64,000 nt of DNA from Microbacterium rhizomatis (GCF_008710745.1 NZ_VYSA01000001.1:806001-870000), one strand, 5' to 3'; positions 18,114-27,009 are shown, numbered from the stretch's first letter. The notes: generated by a model from the sequence alone, not told the origin. Numbers and translations are program-made.

Positions 18114-18710
18114 GTGAGAGACAATGAAGCACCGATCGGGTGGGACAGGGGCGAACCAGTGGTGACGGACGACGCGGAACTCGTGGCGTTGGCCGCCGGC
18201 GGCAGCGAACACGCGTTCCGCACGCTCTACCGGGGCTACGTGCGGCCGGTCTACTGGCTCGCGCATGATCTGGTGGGCAACTCCGCGGACGCGGAGGACG
18301 TGACGCAGGAGACCTTCCTGGTCGCGTGGCGGAAGCTCCCAGGCCTGCAGCTGGCCGGGGACTCGCTCCTGCCCTGGCTCGTGACGATTTGCCGGTTCCA
18401 GGCCGCCAACCGCATTCGCCGGCAGCAGCGCGAGCGCACACACACCACGGACGCGCCCGATGACTCGGTGCCCGACACGGTCGACGTCGCCCAGCAGGTG
18501 ATCGACGATCAGATGGCCGCGTCGATCCTCGCCGAAGTGGGCCGGCTGAGCCCGACCGATCGCGAGATCTTCCGGCTGTGCGCCGTCGAGGGCTATGCCT
18601 ACCAGGCGGCCGCCGACGAGCTCGGCGTCGCGCACGGCACCGTCCGCAATCGTCTCTCCCGCATTCGCGGCCGCCTTCGGACGGTCGTCACCGAAACGGA
18701 GAGCACATGA
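18114..18710 (+). CDS. RNA polymerase ECF-type sigma factor
   Basis: Extracytoplasmic-function sigma factor. Region 2 reads AFRTLYRGYVRPVYWLAHDL then NSADAEDVTQETFLVAWRKL. Region 4 has LSPTDREIFRLCAVEGYAYQAAADELGV and HGTVRNRLSRIRGRL, a helix-turn-helix for -35 recognition. The GTG at 18114 gives 198 residues; an internal GTG at 18162 (VTDDAELVALAAGG) fits homology about equally well and has an AGGGG-like site upstream. The following DUF4349 membrane gene overlaps its stop (ATGA), the usual arrangement for a sigma/anti-sigma pair. No autoregulatory promoter motif was recognised. Confidence 0.9.
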   Translation: MRDNEAPIGWDRGEPVVTDDAELVALAAGGSEHAFRTLYRGYVRPVYWLAHDLVGNSADAEDVTQETFLVAWRKLPGLQLAGDSLLPWLVTICRFQAANRIRRQQRERTHTTDAPDDSVPDTVDVAQQVIDDQMAASILAEVGRLSPTDREIFRLCAVEGYAYQAAADELGVAHGTVRNRLSRIRGRLRTVVTETEST

Positions 18711-19831
18711 ACACCGCATCCATCCCCCCGGTTCCGGATGCCGCGCCAGCGCGGCTGCCGGAGCTCAGCGACGTCCGCATCGATGCCATGGAGGACGCTC
18801 TGTTCGCCGACATCGCCCGCGAGCGCGGCCGATCGGCGACGCGCCGGCGCCGTGTGTGGCTCGGGGCAGGCGCGGCAGCCGCCGTGATCGTCGTCGCGGC
18901 CGTGATCGCCCCGACGGTCGTGGGGCTGGTCTCGCCCTCGAGTTCGACGTCGTCGACCATCGCGTCCGCGCCGGTGCCGTTGAGCGACTCAGCGGCCCAG
19001 AGCGAGATCGCCAAGGACGCCGCGGGCGTGGCGGGATCATCCGCGCTGCCCGGCGCCAATACCGCCGTCGATCCGCAGGTCATCACGACCGCCTCCGCGA
19101 CGATCGCCGTCGAGGACGTGGCCACCGGGGCTCAGCGCGTCGGAGCGGCGGCGACGGCGCTCGGGGGGTCGGTCGAATCGACGACGATCGGGCAGTCGGG
19201 GGTGGTCTTCCCGATGGGCGGCGCGGCCGACAGCATCCCCGTCGCCCCTTCTCCTGACGGCGGGTGGGTGACGGTACGGGTGCCGTCCGATCAGCTGAGC
19301 GCCCTCATCGCCCAGCTTCCGGGCATCGGCGAGGTGACGGCATCCTCGATCACGCGTCAGGACGTCACCGATCAGACGATCGACCTCCAAGCCCGAATCG
19401 ACGCGAGCCAGGTCTCGATCGATCGCCTCACGCAGCTCATGGCGCAGGCCACGAGCACCGCGGACCTCATCGCCGCCGAGTCAGCGCTCGCCGAGCGGCA
19501 GGCCACCCTCGAGTCGTATCAGCAGCAGCTGAGCTACCTCTCCGGGCAGGTCGAGATGTCGACCCTGACCGTGAACCTGACAGCGAAGAACACGGCCGTC
19601 ACCGCCGACCCCGCGGGATTCGGCGACGGCGTCGCGGCGGGCTGGAACGGACTTGTCGCGACCCTCAACGGCATCGTCATCGCGGTCGGCTTCCTGATCC
19701 CGTGGATCGCGGTCATCGCCGTGATCGCGGCGGTCGTCTGGGCGATCGTCAGCATCGTCCGACGGGTGCGGTCGCGTCGCAACACACGGCCGTCCGCTGA
19801 GGAGCCCGCGCGCGGGCAGCCCGGGGACTGA
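18707..19831 (+). CDS. DUF4349 membrane protein, candidate anti-sigma factor
   Basis: A 374-residue protein with a 50-residue acidic-then-basic cytoplasmic N-terminus, a transmembrane segment at about 51-75, and an exported domain. The DUF4349 part includes a coiled-coil stretch rich in Gln, Leu and Ala (about 225-285). A second transmembrane helix lies near 320-350, followed by a basic tail. DUF4349 function is unknown. Coupling to the sigma gene by ATGA, plus the short cytoplasmic N-terminus ahead of a membrane anchor, suggests it holds the sigma factor and senses the envelope. The N-terminus shows no obvious zinc-binding anti-sigma (HxxxCxxC) motif. Confidence 0.75.
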   Translation: MNTASIPPVPDAAPARLPELSDVRIDAMEDALFADIARERGRSATRRRRVWLGAGAAAAVIVVAAVIAPTVVGLVSPSSSTSSTIASAPVPLSDSAAQSEIAKDAAGVAGSSALPGANTAVDPQVITTASATIAVEDVATGAQRVGAAATALGGSVESTTIGQSGVVFPMGGAADSIPVAPSPDGGWVTVRVPSDQLSALIAQLPGIGEVTASSITRQDVTDQTIDLQARIDASQVSIDRLTQLMAQATSTADLIAAESALAERQATLESYQQQLSYLSGQVEMSTLTVNLTAKNTAVTADPAGFGDGVAAGWNGLVATLNGIVIAVGFLIPWIAVIAVIAAVVWAIVSIVRRVRSRRNTRPSAEEPARGQPGD

Positions 19832-19837
19832 GTCCGC

Positions 19838-20473
19838 TCAGGCACGCACCGCGAACACGATCAGGTTGTCGGTGTAGTGACCGATCGCCGTGTCGAACGA
19901 CCCGGCGCACGTGATGAGCCGCAGTTCGGGTGCAGGCACGTTGCTGTACACCTCCGCGGTCGGGAACTCCGACTTCGCCGACTGCGCGGTGCCGGTCACG
20001 CGGAACGTGAGGTCGGACCCGTCGGACATCGAGATGACGACGTCCGCCCCCACCGCGAGTTCGCCGATGCGGGCGAAGACCGCGGGGGCGGTCGGCGAAT
20101 CCACGTGACCGGCGATGATCGCCGGTCCGATCTGTCCGGGGCTCACTCCCCCGGCGAACCACCCGGCCGAGTCGTAGTCGACCGGCGCGTTCAGCCTGCC
20201 TCCTTCGCCGATGGCCAGGTCTTCCACGCCCGTGTCCACGCCGATCGAAGGGATCCGAACGCGGGTGGGAGTGGGGACGGATGCCGAGGCATCGGCCGAG
20301 GCCTGCCCTCGCGGGTCCTGCAGACCCCCCGCGGCGAAGGGGTTCGACGACGGTGTCGCCGAAGACGCGACGCCCGGACCCGGAGAGCCCGTGACGCTCA
20401 TGCAGCCGCTGAGCATGATCGCCGCGACGGAGGTCGCCGCGAGGCCCGCGACGACGCGTCGCGGGATGCGCAT
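19838..20473 (-). CDS. Class F sortase
   Basis: Probable surface transpeptidase. The 211-residue protein has an N-terminal lipobox-like signal (LSGC, Cys24), a Pro/Ser/Ala-rich linker, and the sortase beta-barrel with His123 (IIAGHVDS) and catalytic Cys189 (LITCAG). The catalytic Arg usually found after the Cys is not obvious: that segment reads FDTAIGHYTDNLIVF. The start overlaps the DUF4397 stop codon (ATGA), making that secreted protein a likely partner or substrate. The 3' end faces the sigma/DUF4349 pair across 6 bases. Confidence 0.85.
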   Translation of the reverse strand: MRIPRRVVAGLAATSVAAIMLSGCMSVTGSPGPGVASSATPSSNPFAAGGLQDPRGQASADASASVPTPTRVRIPSIGVDTGVEDLAIGEGGRLNAPVDYDSAGWFAGGVSPGQIGPAIIAGHVDSPTAPAVFARIGELAVGADVVISMSDGSDLTFRVTGTAQSAKSEFPTAEVYSNVPAPELRLITCAGSFDTAIGHYTDNLIVFAVRA

Positions 20474-21330
20474 CAGCCGGCCACCGCCGCTCCGGTGACG
20501 ACCGCCGAGCCACCGGGCCGGAGGGCATGGGTGGCGGACGGGTGGGCGGCAAGCCAGCCTCCGCCGGTCTGAACTCCACCGATCGGCACGACGGGCGCAG
20601 CCGCACTGTCGAGGACGGGAAGGATCGTGAGACCTCCGCGGGCGTTGTCGAGCACGAAGAGCGACGTGACGCTGCCGGCGGCGACGGCGACGTCGGCCGT
20701 GTCACTGACTCCGGTGCCGGTCAGCTGAAGCTTCCAGGTCCCCGCGCGGACCTCGGCATAGGACGATGCCGATCCGGCGCGGGCAGCCGTGGCGATGGCG
20801 GTCCCCGTCGAGGTCCGCACATCGACGGTGGGAGTGATCGTCGAGGCCTGGATCACGCGGATCCGCGCATTCCCGCTCGCGGGGCTCGTGAGATCGTCGG
20901 TGAAGGGCTTGATCTGCAGCGAGCTGCTCGGACCGTAGGCCGCCATCGTCGTCGCCGTTGCGGCGCCCACCGTCACCGTGCCGGAGATCGCGAGCTTGCT
21001 CCAGTCGCCGGTGCCCGCGGCGATCATGCTCACCGTGTAGTCGCCCGGCTGCAGCGCTTTGTACGGCGACACGTCGCCGTATCCGATGCCGTCGAGCTCG
21101 AACACGACGGAACCGCCGCGCAGCGCGGACACCCGGATGTCGACCGCCTTCGTGTCGGGAGAGAAGTGCCCGAGCCGGAGCCAGCCGGTAGCGCCGGCCG
21201 CCGCAGGGACCGAGAGCGCGGCCTCGCGGGGAGCGGCGACAGCGGCCGCGGGTGCCGCGAGCGCGGCACCGAGCACCATCGCACCGAGGACCGCGAGCAC
21301 GCGTGCCCGTGGGGAGACGTGAAGATTCAT
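20473..21330 (-). CDS. Secreted DUF4397 domain protein
   Basis: A 285-residue exported protein: signal peptide at 1-33 (Ala-rich, cleavage near AVAAP), then two DUF4397 beta-sandwich repeats (LRLGHFSPDTKAVDI and IRVIQASTITPTVDV mark their starts). The C-terminus has no LPXTG, membrane helix or basic tail, but contains PIGGVQTGGG about 27 residues from the end, a possible sorting-like motif. GGAAGG precedes the ATG. It is translationally coupled to the class F sortase downstream and lies 26 bases after the membrane protein gene. Confidence 0.8.
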   Translation of the reverse strand: MNLHVSPRARVLAVLGAMVLGAALAAPAAAVAAPREAALSVPAAAGATGWLRLGHFSPDTKAVDIRVSALRGGSVVFELDGIGYGDVSPYKALQPGDYTVSMIAAGTGDWSKLAISGTVTVGAATATTMAAYGPSSSLQIKPFTDDLTSPASGNARIRVIQASTITPTVDVRTSTGTAIATAARAGSASSYAEVRAGTWKLQLTGTGVSDTADVAVAAGSVTSLFVLDNARGGLTILPVLDSAAAPVVPIGGVQTGGGWLAAHPSATHALRPGGSAVVTGAAVAG

Positions 21331-21356
21331 GGCGTCATTCCTTCCGTTCGTTCTGC

Positions 21357-22700
21357 TCAGCCGACGGCCGGCATGACGGCGTAGCGGAGCACGACGCTCG
21401 CTCCGTCGATCGTGATGTCCTGAGGGGCGTACGTACCGCGAAGACCGCTGAGGAGCGCGGACGCATCGGGCGTGACGGCTCCGTCCTTCACGAGGGCGAC
21501 ATCGCCGACCTCGCTGATGGCGACCTGCCGGAACGGCTGATCCTCTTCGCCGGCGATCACCGGGAACGACGTCACGGCGACGTCGCTCGCTGCCGCGAGC
21601 GTTCCGAGCACGGCCACGATGCGCGTGTCGACCCTTCCGGCGGCCAGTTGCGACCGGTCGGCGACCGAGAGGCGCACCGACGCGTTCTCTGCCAGCTGGG
21701 CGCCGAACTCCGCTCGGGTCTGCGCGTCGCGGCGGCTCGCGAACGAGGCGAGGGATGCTCCTTCTGGTGTGACCTTGCGCACCTGGACGACGTCGGTGCC
21801 TGAGCCGAACGAGGCGACGAGCGTGGAATTGTCCACGGCTTGGCCCACTTGTCCCGAGGCGATCACGGTGCTCGCGGCCGCGGGAGTGGTCACCACGAAC
21901 GCCGCGTCGCGCCAGTTCGTCGGCTGCTCGACGGATGCCGCGCCCTGCGCGCTGTCGTAGACGAACAGGTCGTCCGCGGACCATCCCGCTGTCAGGAGAT
22001 CGCCGGACATCGGTGCATCCACGATCAACGCCTGGTTCGGAGCGGAGTTGGCGATGAGCCAGGACGCCGCGGCGTCCTGCGCAGCCGTTCGTCCTGTACC
22101 TGCGACCGGTGGTTCAGTGCCGTTCCCCGCGGTGGCGGCGACCGTGGCAGAAACGCTCAGGAGCCCGACCAGCAGGTAGACCGGGATGAGGCTCAGGAGC
22201 GCTCCGCGGTACGTCGCCAGCCACCCGCGCCTTCCCGCGGGGGCCGCCACGACAGGCTTCTGCACCACCGGCTTCTGCACCACCGGCTTCTGCACCACCG
22301 GCTTCTGCGCAACAGGCTTTTGCACCACCGGCTTCTGCGCGACGGTCCTTTCTGCGGCCGTCGACGGAGTTGAGGATGCTGCAGCGGATGCGGGGATGGC
22401 GGGCTTCGGCGGAGGAACGACCGCAGGCGGTGCCGGGCTCTTGGCGACGGTCGGCTGCACGGACGCGGCGGCGCTCGCGGAGGTGGCCGGCTTCCTCGGC
22501 GCGGACTGCTTCGTGGGCACGGCCGGCTTTTTGGGCACGGCCGGCTTCTTCGCAGGCGCTTTCGCGCTCGGGGCCTTGCGCGAAGGGACCGCGGGCTTCG
22601 CCGCCCCGGTCTTCTTCGCGCTGGACGCCGCGGGAGCGCCGGTACGCGGCGTCGACGACTTCGGAGCGGACCCGGAGGGGGGCATCGGGTGGGAGGGCAT
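21357..22700 (-). CDS. Membrane-anchored protein with Lys/Ala/Pro-rich cytoplasmic region
   Basis: A 447-residue protein I cannot assign to a named family. Residues 1-155 are almost only Ala, Lys, Pro, Ser, Val and Gln, ending in six copies of a KPVVQ-type pentapeptide. A transmembrane helix follows (about 167-190), then a 250-residue exported domain starting AAQDAAASWLIANSAPNQALIVDAP, which resembles the solute domains appended to some membrane glycosyltransferases. The start ATG has GGAG about 11 bases upstream. Position at the head of the DUF4397-sortase operon suggests a cell-surface role. Confidence 0.7.
   Translation of the reverse strand: MPSHPMPPSGSAPKSSTPRTGAPAASSAKKTGAAKPAVPSRKAPSAKAPAKKPAVPKKPAVPTKQSAPRKPATSASAAASVQPTVAKSPAPPAVVPPPKPAIPASAAASSTPSTAAERTVAQKPVVQKPVAQKPVVQKPVVQKPVVQKPVVAAPAGRRGWLATYRGALLSLIPVYLLVGLLSVSATVAATAGNGTEPPVAGTGRTAAQDAAASWLIANSAPNQALIVDAPMSGDLLTAGWSADDLFVYDSAQGAASVEQPTNWRDAAFVVTTPAAASTVIASGQVGQAVDNSTLVASFGSGTDVVQVRKVTPEGASLASFASRRDAQTRAEFGAQLAENASVRLSVADRSQLAAGRVDTRIVAVLGTLAAASDVAVTSFPVIAGEEDQPFRQVAISEVGDVALVKDGAVTPDASALLSGLRGTYAPQDITIDGASVVLRYAVMPAVG
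22255..22344. repeat. Six-copy 15-bp tandem repeat (in-frame, KPVVQ)
   Basis: Units of 15 bp, consensus GGCTTCTGCACCACC on the plus strand, repeated six times with the last three diverged. It is coding, read on the minus strand as KPVVQ/KPVAQ. Copy number should be prone to change by slippage. Confidence 0.85.
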
Positions 22701-22822
22701 GAGCGTACGACTCCAGACATTCGGCACCCGTCGCGCGAGCGACGTCGGGTGGTGACGGTGATGTTCTAGAGGTGATTCGGCACGGACGTCGAATCGGATG
22801 GGAGCCTTCCGCGGACCCTGCG

Positions 22823-23776
22823 TCAGGCGCTGGCCGGGCTCCACTCCGACACGCTGTTCAGCGCGGCGATCTCTTCGGGCGTGAGCGTCACGCGGGCTCC
22901 ATCGAGCAGGTCGGCTACCTGAGCGACGCGGGAGGCGCTGGCGATCGGCGCAGCCACGGTGGGCTGTGCGCGCAGCCAGGCGAGCGCGGTCGCGGCGACG
23001 GACACACCGTGAGCCCTGCCGACCCCCTCCAGCGCGTCGATGATCGCGAGACCCTGCGGCGTGGCGTACTTCGACGCACCGGCGGCACGCGGCGAGCCTT
23101 GAGCCCCGGCATCCGTCGACCGGTATTTGCCGGTGAGGAACCCGCTCGCGAGCGCATAGTAGGGCACGAGACTCATGCCGTACTCTTCGGCGAGGGGGAT
23201 GATGCTCTCCTCGACGTCGCCCCGGTGAACCAGGTTGTAGTGCGGCTGGATCGCGATGGGGAGGGCGCTGCCCGCGGCCTCGGCGATGGTCATCCATTCG
23301 CGGATGCGCTCGGCGCTGTAGTTCGATACCGCCGTGTAGCGCACGAGACCGTCGGCGACGAGCTCGCCGAATGCTCCCACGGTCTCTTCCAGAGGCACTG
23401 TCGCATCGTCGAAGTGGGCGTAGTACAGGTCGAGGACGTCCACGCCGAGACGCTGGAGGGAGGCCTCCGCCGCCGCGCGGATGTTCCCCGCCGAAAGACC
23501 CTTGAAATCGGGATGCTGGCTGACCTTGGTCGCCACGACGACACCGCCCGGCCGGCGCGAGGCCAGCCATTCGCCGATGATCCGCTCGCTGTCGCCGCCG
23601 GTGTTGCCCGGCACCCATGCGCTGTAGGCATCCGCGGTATCGATGAAATCGCCGCCGCCCGCCGCGAACGCATCGAGGATCGCGAACGACTCGTCGCGAT
23701 CGGCTGTCCACCCGAAGACGTTGCCGCCGAGCGAGAGGGGAAGGATGTCGAGGGTGCTGGTTCCGATGCGCGTCAT
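22823..23776 (-). CDS. Aldo/keto reductase
   Basis: NADPH-dependent oxidoreductase of the AKR superfamily. The 317-residue protein has FIDTADAYSAW with the catalytic Asp and Tyr, VATKVSQHP (Lys) and LDLYYAHFDD, where the usual catalytic His lies in the YYAH segment. The C-terminal IASASRVAQVADLL is the NADPH-binding signature. Substrate unknown. A bias to Gly-Gly-Asp in GGGDFIDTA is typical of the YajO/Tas-like AKRs. It is apparently a single gene, upstream of an rRNA/tRNA methylase on the same strand. Confidence 0.88.
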   Translation of the reverse strand: MTRIGTSTLDILPLSLGGNVFGWTADRDESFAILDAFAAGGGDFIDTADAYSAWVPGNTGGDSERIIGEWLASRRPGGVVVATKVSQHPDFKGLSAGNIRAAAEASLQRLGVDVLDLYYAHFDDATVPLEETVGAFGELVADGLVRYTAVSNYSAERIREWMTIAEAAGSALPIAIQPHYNLVHRGDVEESIIPLAEEYGMSLVPYYALASGFLTGKYRSTDAGAQGSPRAAGASKYATPQGLAIIDALEGVGRAHGVSVAATALAWLRAQPTVAAPIASASRVAQVADLLDGARVTLTPEEIAALNSVSEWSPASA

Positions 23777-23809
23777 AGTGACGTCAACGACCGCAGTCCG
23801 GAGGTATTC

Positions 23810-24625
23810 CTACGGGATCGGGCGCTCGCGCAATGCCCACAGCGCGACGGCGCTGGCAGCGGCGACGTTCAGCGAATCCACTCCGCCCGTCATCGGAATC
23901 GTCACCACCGAATCGGCCGCCTCCAGCGCGCGCCTGCTCAGCCCGTCGCCCTCGGCACCGAGCAGGAGCGCGACCCGGTCGGGAGGGTCCGCGGCGAACG
24001 CGTCCAGGGGAAGCGCACCGTCCGCGAGCGCGAGCGCGGCGACGTGGAACCCGGCATCGTGCAGCTGACCGCGAGCCTCGCGCCACTCCGGAAGCCGCGT
24101 CCACGGCACTTGGAAGACCGTTCCCATACTCACGCGCACGCTTCGCCGGTAGAGCGGGTCTGCGCAGCGCGGCGAGACGAGCACCGCGTCCGCCCCGATC
24201 CCGGCAGCGCTGCGGAAGGCGGCGCCCACATTGGTGTGGTCCATGATGTCTTCGAGCACGAGCACGCGGCGCGCACCGTGAAGCACCTCGGCGACGGTCG
24301 GCAGAACGGGCCGGTGCATCGCCGCCAGGATCCCGCGATGCACTGCGTACCCGGTCACCCGCTCGGCCACCTCCGCGGCCACCACGTACACCGGCACCTC
24401 GTCGGCGATACCGTCCAGCGCCTCCACGTCGGCAAGCCACTTCTCCTGGACCAGGATCGACCGGGGTCTGTGGCCGGCAGCGAGAGCCCTGGTGAGAACC
24501 TTCACGGATTCGGCGATGTAGAGCCCGCCGTCGGGCTCGAGAAGACGGCGCAGCGCAACGTCCGTCAGCGACCGATAGTCGGCCAGACGCGAATCGTCCT
24601 CGGACGAGATGTGCACGATCGGCAT
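23810..24625 (-). CDS. TrmH/SpoU family RNA 2'-O-methyltransferase
   Basis: SPOUT-class methylase of ribose 2'-OH in rRNA or tRNA. The 271-residue protein has an N-terminal substrate-binding domain and the three knot motifs: motif 1 LEDIMDHTNVGAAFRSAAG, motif 2 LLLGAEGDGLS and motif 3 TIPMTGGVDSLNVAAASAVAL. A GGGAGG site precedes the ATG at 24623-24625. The RNA target cannot be told from sequence. Confidence 0.9.
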   Translation of the reverse strand: MPIVHISSEDDSRLADYRSLTDVALRRLLEPDGGLYIAESVKVLTRALAAGHRPRSILVQEKWLADVEALDGIADEVPVYVVAAEVAERVTGYAVHRGILAAMHRPVLPTVAEVLHGARRVLVLEDIMDHTNVGAAFRSAAGIGADAVLVSPRCADPLYRRSVRVSMGTVFQVPWTRLPEWREARGQLHDAGFHVAALALADGALPLDAFAADPPDRVALLLGAEGDGLSRRALEAADSVVTIPMTGGVDSLNVAAASAVALWALRERPIP

Positions 24626-24723
24626 GGCGTACCTCCCGCATGAGTCTCGCAGGCCCGCCGGGGCCGCCTGAAACATCCCGGAAAACCGAGCCGCCTACAC
24701 TCGAAGCTCGGGGAGGTGATCGC

Positions 24724-25575
24724 ATGACGACTCTGACGGAGCTCGACACGCAGGCGGCGGCCATGCTCGACCGCGCGATCGACGCCTTGGCCGGGCGCCG
24801 GGTGGCGATCCTCACCGGCGCCGGGGTCTCGACGGATTCCGGCATCCCCGACTATCGCGGCAAGGGCGCGCCCACGCGGACCCCGATGACCGCTGAGCAG
24901 TTTCTGGGGAGCGCCTCCGCCCGCCAGCGCTACTGGGTGGGCAGCCACCTCGGCTGGCGGTCGTTCGCCGCTGCGGGACCGAATCCGGGGCATGAGGCCA
25001 TCGCCTCGCTCGAGACCTCCGGGATCGCAACCGGCGTGATCACCCAGAACGTGGACGGCCTGCACGTGCGCGCCGGCAGCCGCCGCGTCGTGGAGTTGCA
25101 CGGCACGATGCGGCGCGTGTTCTGCACGCACTGCGGCCAGGTGTTCGATCGTCGGGATCTCGCGGCTCGCGTCGAGAACGACAATCCCTGGATCACGGTC
25201 GATGAGAACGTCGTGCTCGGCCCGGACGGCGACGTGCGGCCTGAGACCGCCGTCGACTTCCTGGTGCCCGACTGCACGGTGTGCGGCGGCATGCTCAAGC
25301 CCGACGTCGTGTTCTTCGGCGAGTACATCCCCGCCGAGAAGTTCCGCGAGGCCGAGCAGCTCGTCCAGGCCAGCGAAGCCCTCGTAGTGGCCGGGTCCTC
25401 GCTCGTCGTCAACTCAGGCATCCGACTCGTCGAGCGAGCCCGGCGGCGGCGCCTGCCCGTCGTGATCGTGAACCGCGGTGGGACCAGGGCGGACGGTCGC
25501 GCCACCGTGAAGATCGACGCGGGCACGAGTGAAGTGCTGAGCGCGCTCGCGACCGCCCTGCCCGCCGCCCGCTGA
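24724..25575 (+). CDS. Sir2 family NAD-dependent protein deacylase
   Basis: Sirtuin that removes acyl groups from lysine using NAD+. The 283-residue protein has TGAGVSTDSGIPDYRG (31-46), the TQNVDGLH motif, the catalytic His in ELHG, and two Cys pairs (CTHC and CTVC) for the structural zinc. The long insert between them is characteristic of a bacterial class II sirtuin. The ATG has a strong GGGGAGGTGATC site, so this is a leadered gene, with TACACT as a candidate -10 about 25 nt upstream. The next gene follows after 16 bases. Confidence 0.92.
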   Translation: MTTLTELDTQAAAMLDRAIDALAGRRVAILTGAGVSTDSGIPDYRGKGAPTRTPMTAEQFLGSASARQRYWVGSHLGWRSFAAAGPNPGHEAIASLETSGIATGVITQNVDGLHVRAGSRRVVELHGTMRRVFCTHCGQVFDRRDLAARVENDNPWITVDENVVLGPDGDVRPETAVDFLVPDCTVCGGMLKPDVVFFGEYIPAEKFREAEQLVQASEALVVAGSSLVVNSGIRLVERARRRRLPVVIVNRGGTRADGRATVKIDAGTSEVLSALATALPAAR

Positions 25576-25591
25576 GTCCGGAGAAGGCATC

Positions 25592-26191
25592 GTGACCATC
25601 CTGACGCTCGTGCGCCACGGCGAAACCGATTGGAATCGCGATCGGCGCATTCAGGGCACCACCGACATTCCGCTGAACGACACGGGACGCCAGCAGGCAC
25701 GGGATGCGGCGACCGCACTCGCCGCCGAGCTCGACGGCCCCGTGGTGATCGTCAGCAGCGACCTGGCGAGGGCCCGAGAGACCGCGCAGATCATCGCCGC
25801 GCAGCTCGAACTGCCCGAACCCCGCCAGTTCGCCGAGCTTCGCGAGCGCGCCTACGGGGTGGCGGAGGGCATCAGTTCGGACGAGTTCTTCAGCCGCTGG
25901 GGCGACTGGCACACCGCCGAGGTGCCCGGCGCCGAGACGCGGCCGCACCTGCGCGCCCGTGCCCTCGGGGCACTGCGCCGGGTGAGCGCGCAGGCTCGGC
26001 GCGACACCGCTCCCGTCGCCGCGTCTCTGGTGGTCGTGACCCACGGCGCGCTCATCCGGGAGGTCATCCGGCACGCCACGCGCGAGGAGTTCCCCGCAGA
26101 CGGCGAGCGGCTGGCGAACGGATCGGCGACGACGTTCCTGCTCGAGCGCGAGCGACTCCGGCTCCTGTCCTACAGCGGGGTCGTGGCCTAA
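25592..26191 (+). CDS. Histidine phosphatase family protein (phosphoglycerate mutase-like)
   Basis: Cofactor-independent-type phosphatase of the branch-1 histidine phosphatase superfamily. The 199-residue protein starts LVRHGETDWNRDRRIQG, with the phosphoaccepting His9 in the RHG motif, and has the second catalytic His in VVTHGALIREV. Substrate unknown. The GTG start has GGAGAAGG upstream and follows the sirtuin gene by 16 bases. It overlaps the convergent citE gene by 4 bases. Confidence 0.88.
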   Translation: MTILTLVRHGETDWNRDRRIQGTTDIPLNDTGRQQARDAATALAAELDGPVVIVSSDLARARETAQIIAAQLELPEPRQFAELRERAYGVAEGISSDEFFSRWGDWHTAEVPGAETRPHLRARALGALRRVSAQARRDTAPVAASLVVVTHGALIREVIRHATREEFPADGERLANGSATTFLLERERLRLLSYSGVVA

Positions 26192-27009
26192 CGGTCGACG
26201 CGGCTCAGCACCAGTCGGGCATGTCGCAGCACCGGCTCGTCGACCATGCGCCCGGCGTAGGTGAACACTCCGCGCTGCGTGCGAGAGGCCTCCAGCACGC
26301 CGCGGGCCCAACTCGTCGTCGCCGCATCGGGCCGGTACGCGTCACGAATCACATCGGCCTGGCTCGGATGGATGCACGCGGTGGCGGCGAATCCGGATGC
26401 CGCGGCATCCGCCGCCTCGGCAGCGAGGCGCTTCGTGTCCGAGATGTCGAGGTGCACGGCATCGATCGCCGCCTTGCCGTTCGCACCCGCGGCCAGCAGC
26501 ACGCGGGAACGGGCGTAGCGCGCGATGTCGCGATAGGCGCCCTTCGGCTTGCGACTGGACGTGCCGCCGAGGCTCGCGACGAGGTCCTCCGCGCCCCACA
26601 TCAGCGCGACGACCTGATCGTGTGCGGCGAGCTTCTCCGCCGCCGCGATCCCCTTGGCCGTCTCGCAGAGGGTGATGAGCGAGAACCGCCGGTCAAGAGC
26701 CTTCAGCGACTTCGCGCTCTCGGCCTTCGCGATCATGACGGTGCGGTAGTCGGTCTGGGAGAGCGTGGCGATGTCGGAGACGAACGCGTCCGTTCCCGGG
26801 GGGTTGACCCGCACGATCACCCTGTCGGGGTCGAGCTCCGACTCGATCACCGCGCCGCGGGCGGCCGATTTGGCATCGGGCGCGACCGCGTCCTCCAGAT
26901 CGAGGATGACGGCGTCGGCACGGTCCAGTGCCTTCGCGAACCGCTCGGGCCGGTCTGCGGGGCAGAAGAGCAGGGCGGGGCCCATCCCGAACGTGACAGC
27001 CTCGCTCAC
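26188..27009 (-). CDS. citE: CitE-like beta-hydroxyacyl-CoA lyase
   Basis: HpcH/HpaI-family TIM-barrel lyase. The 273-residue protein has LFCPADRPERFAKAL at the N-terminus, DLEDAVAP (metal-binding Asp/Glu), RVNPPGT and the C-terminal CIHPSQADVI. It is about the length of mycobacterial CitE (Rv2498c), an (R)-HMG-CoA/citramalyl-CoA lyase. Its place as the last gene of an accD1-accA1-fadE-maoC-citE operon suggests the same lyase step in leucine breakdown. GTG start overlaps the maoC stop (GTGA). The exact acyl-CoA substrate is inferred from context. Confidence 0.85.
   Translation of the reverse strand: MSEAVTFGMGPALLFCPADRPERFAKALDRADAVILDLEDAVAPDAKSAARGAVIESELDPDRVIVRVNPPGTDAFVSDIATLSQTDYRTVMIAKAESAKSLKALDRRFSLITLCETAKGIAAAEKLAAHDQVVALMWGAEDLVASLGGTSSRKPKGAYRDIARYARSRVLLAAGANGKAAIDAVHLDISDTKRLAAEAADAAASGFAATACIHPSQADVIRDAYRPDAATTSWARGVLEASRTQRGVFTYAGRMVDEPVLRHARLVLSRVDR

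Noticed and set aside
18114-18161. Riboswitch or attenuator before the sigma gene
   Set aside because: Only a short, unstructured stretch between the terC leader and the start; no known motif.
22255-22344. Possible CRISPR-like array
   Set aside because: Units are 15 bp with no spacers and are in-frame coding repeats.
23777-23809. Terminator or small gene between the aldo/keto reductase and the methylase
   Set aside because: Only 33 bases, with no stem-loop or frame.
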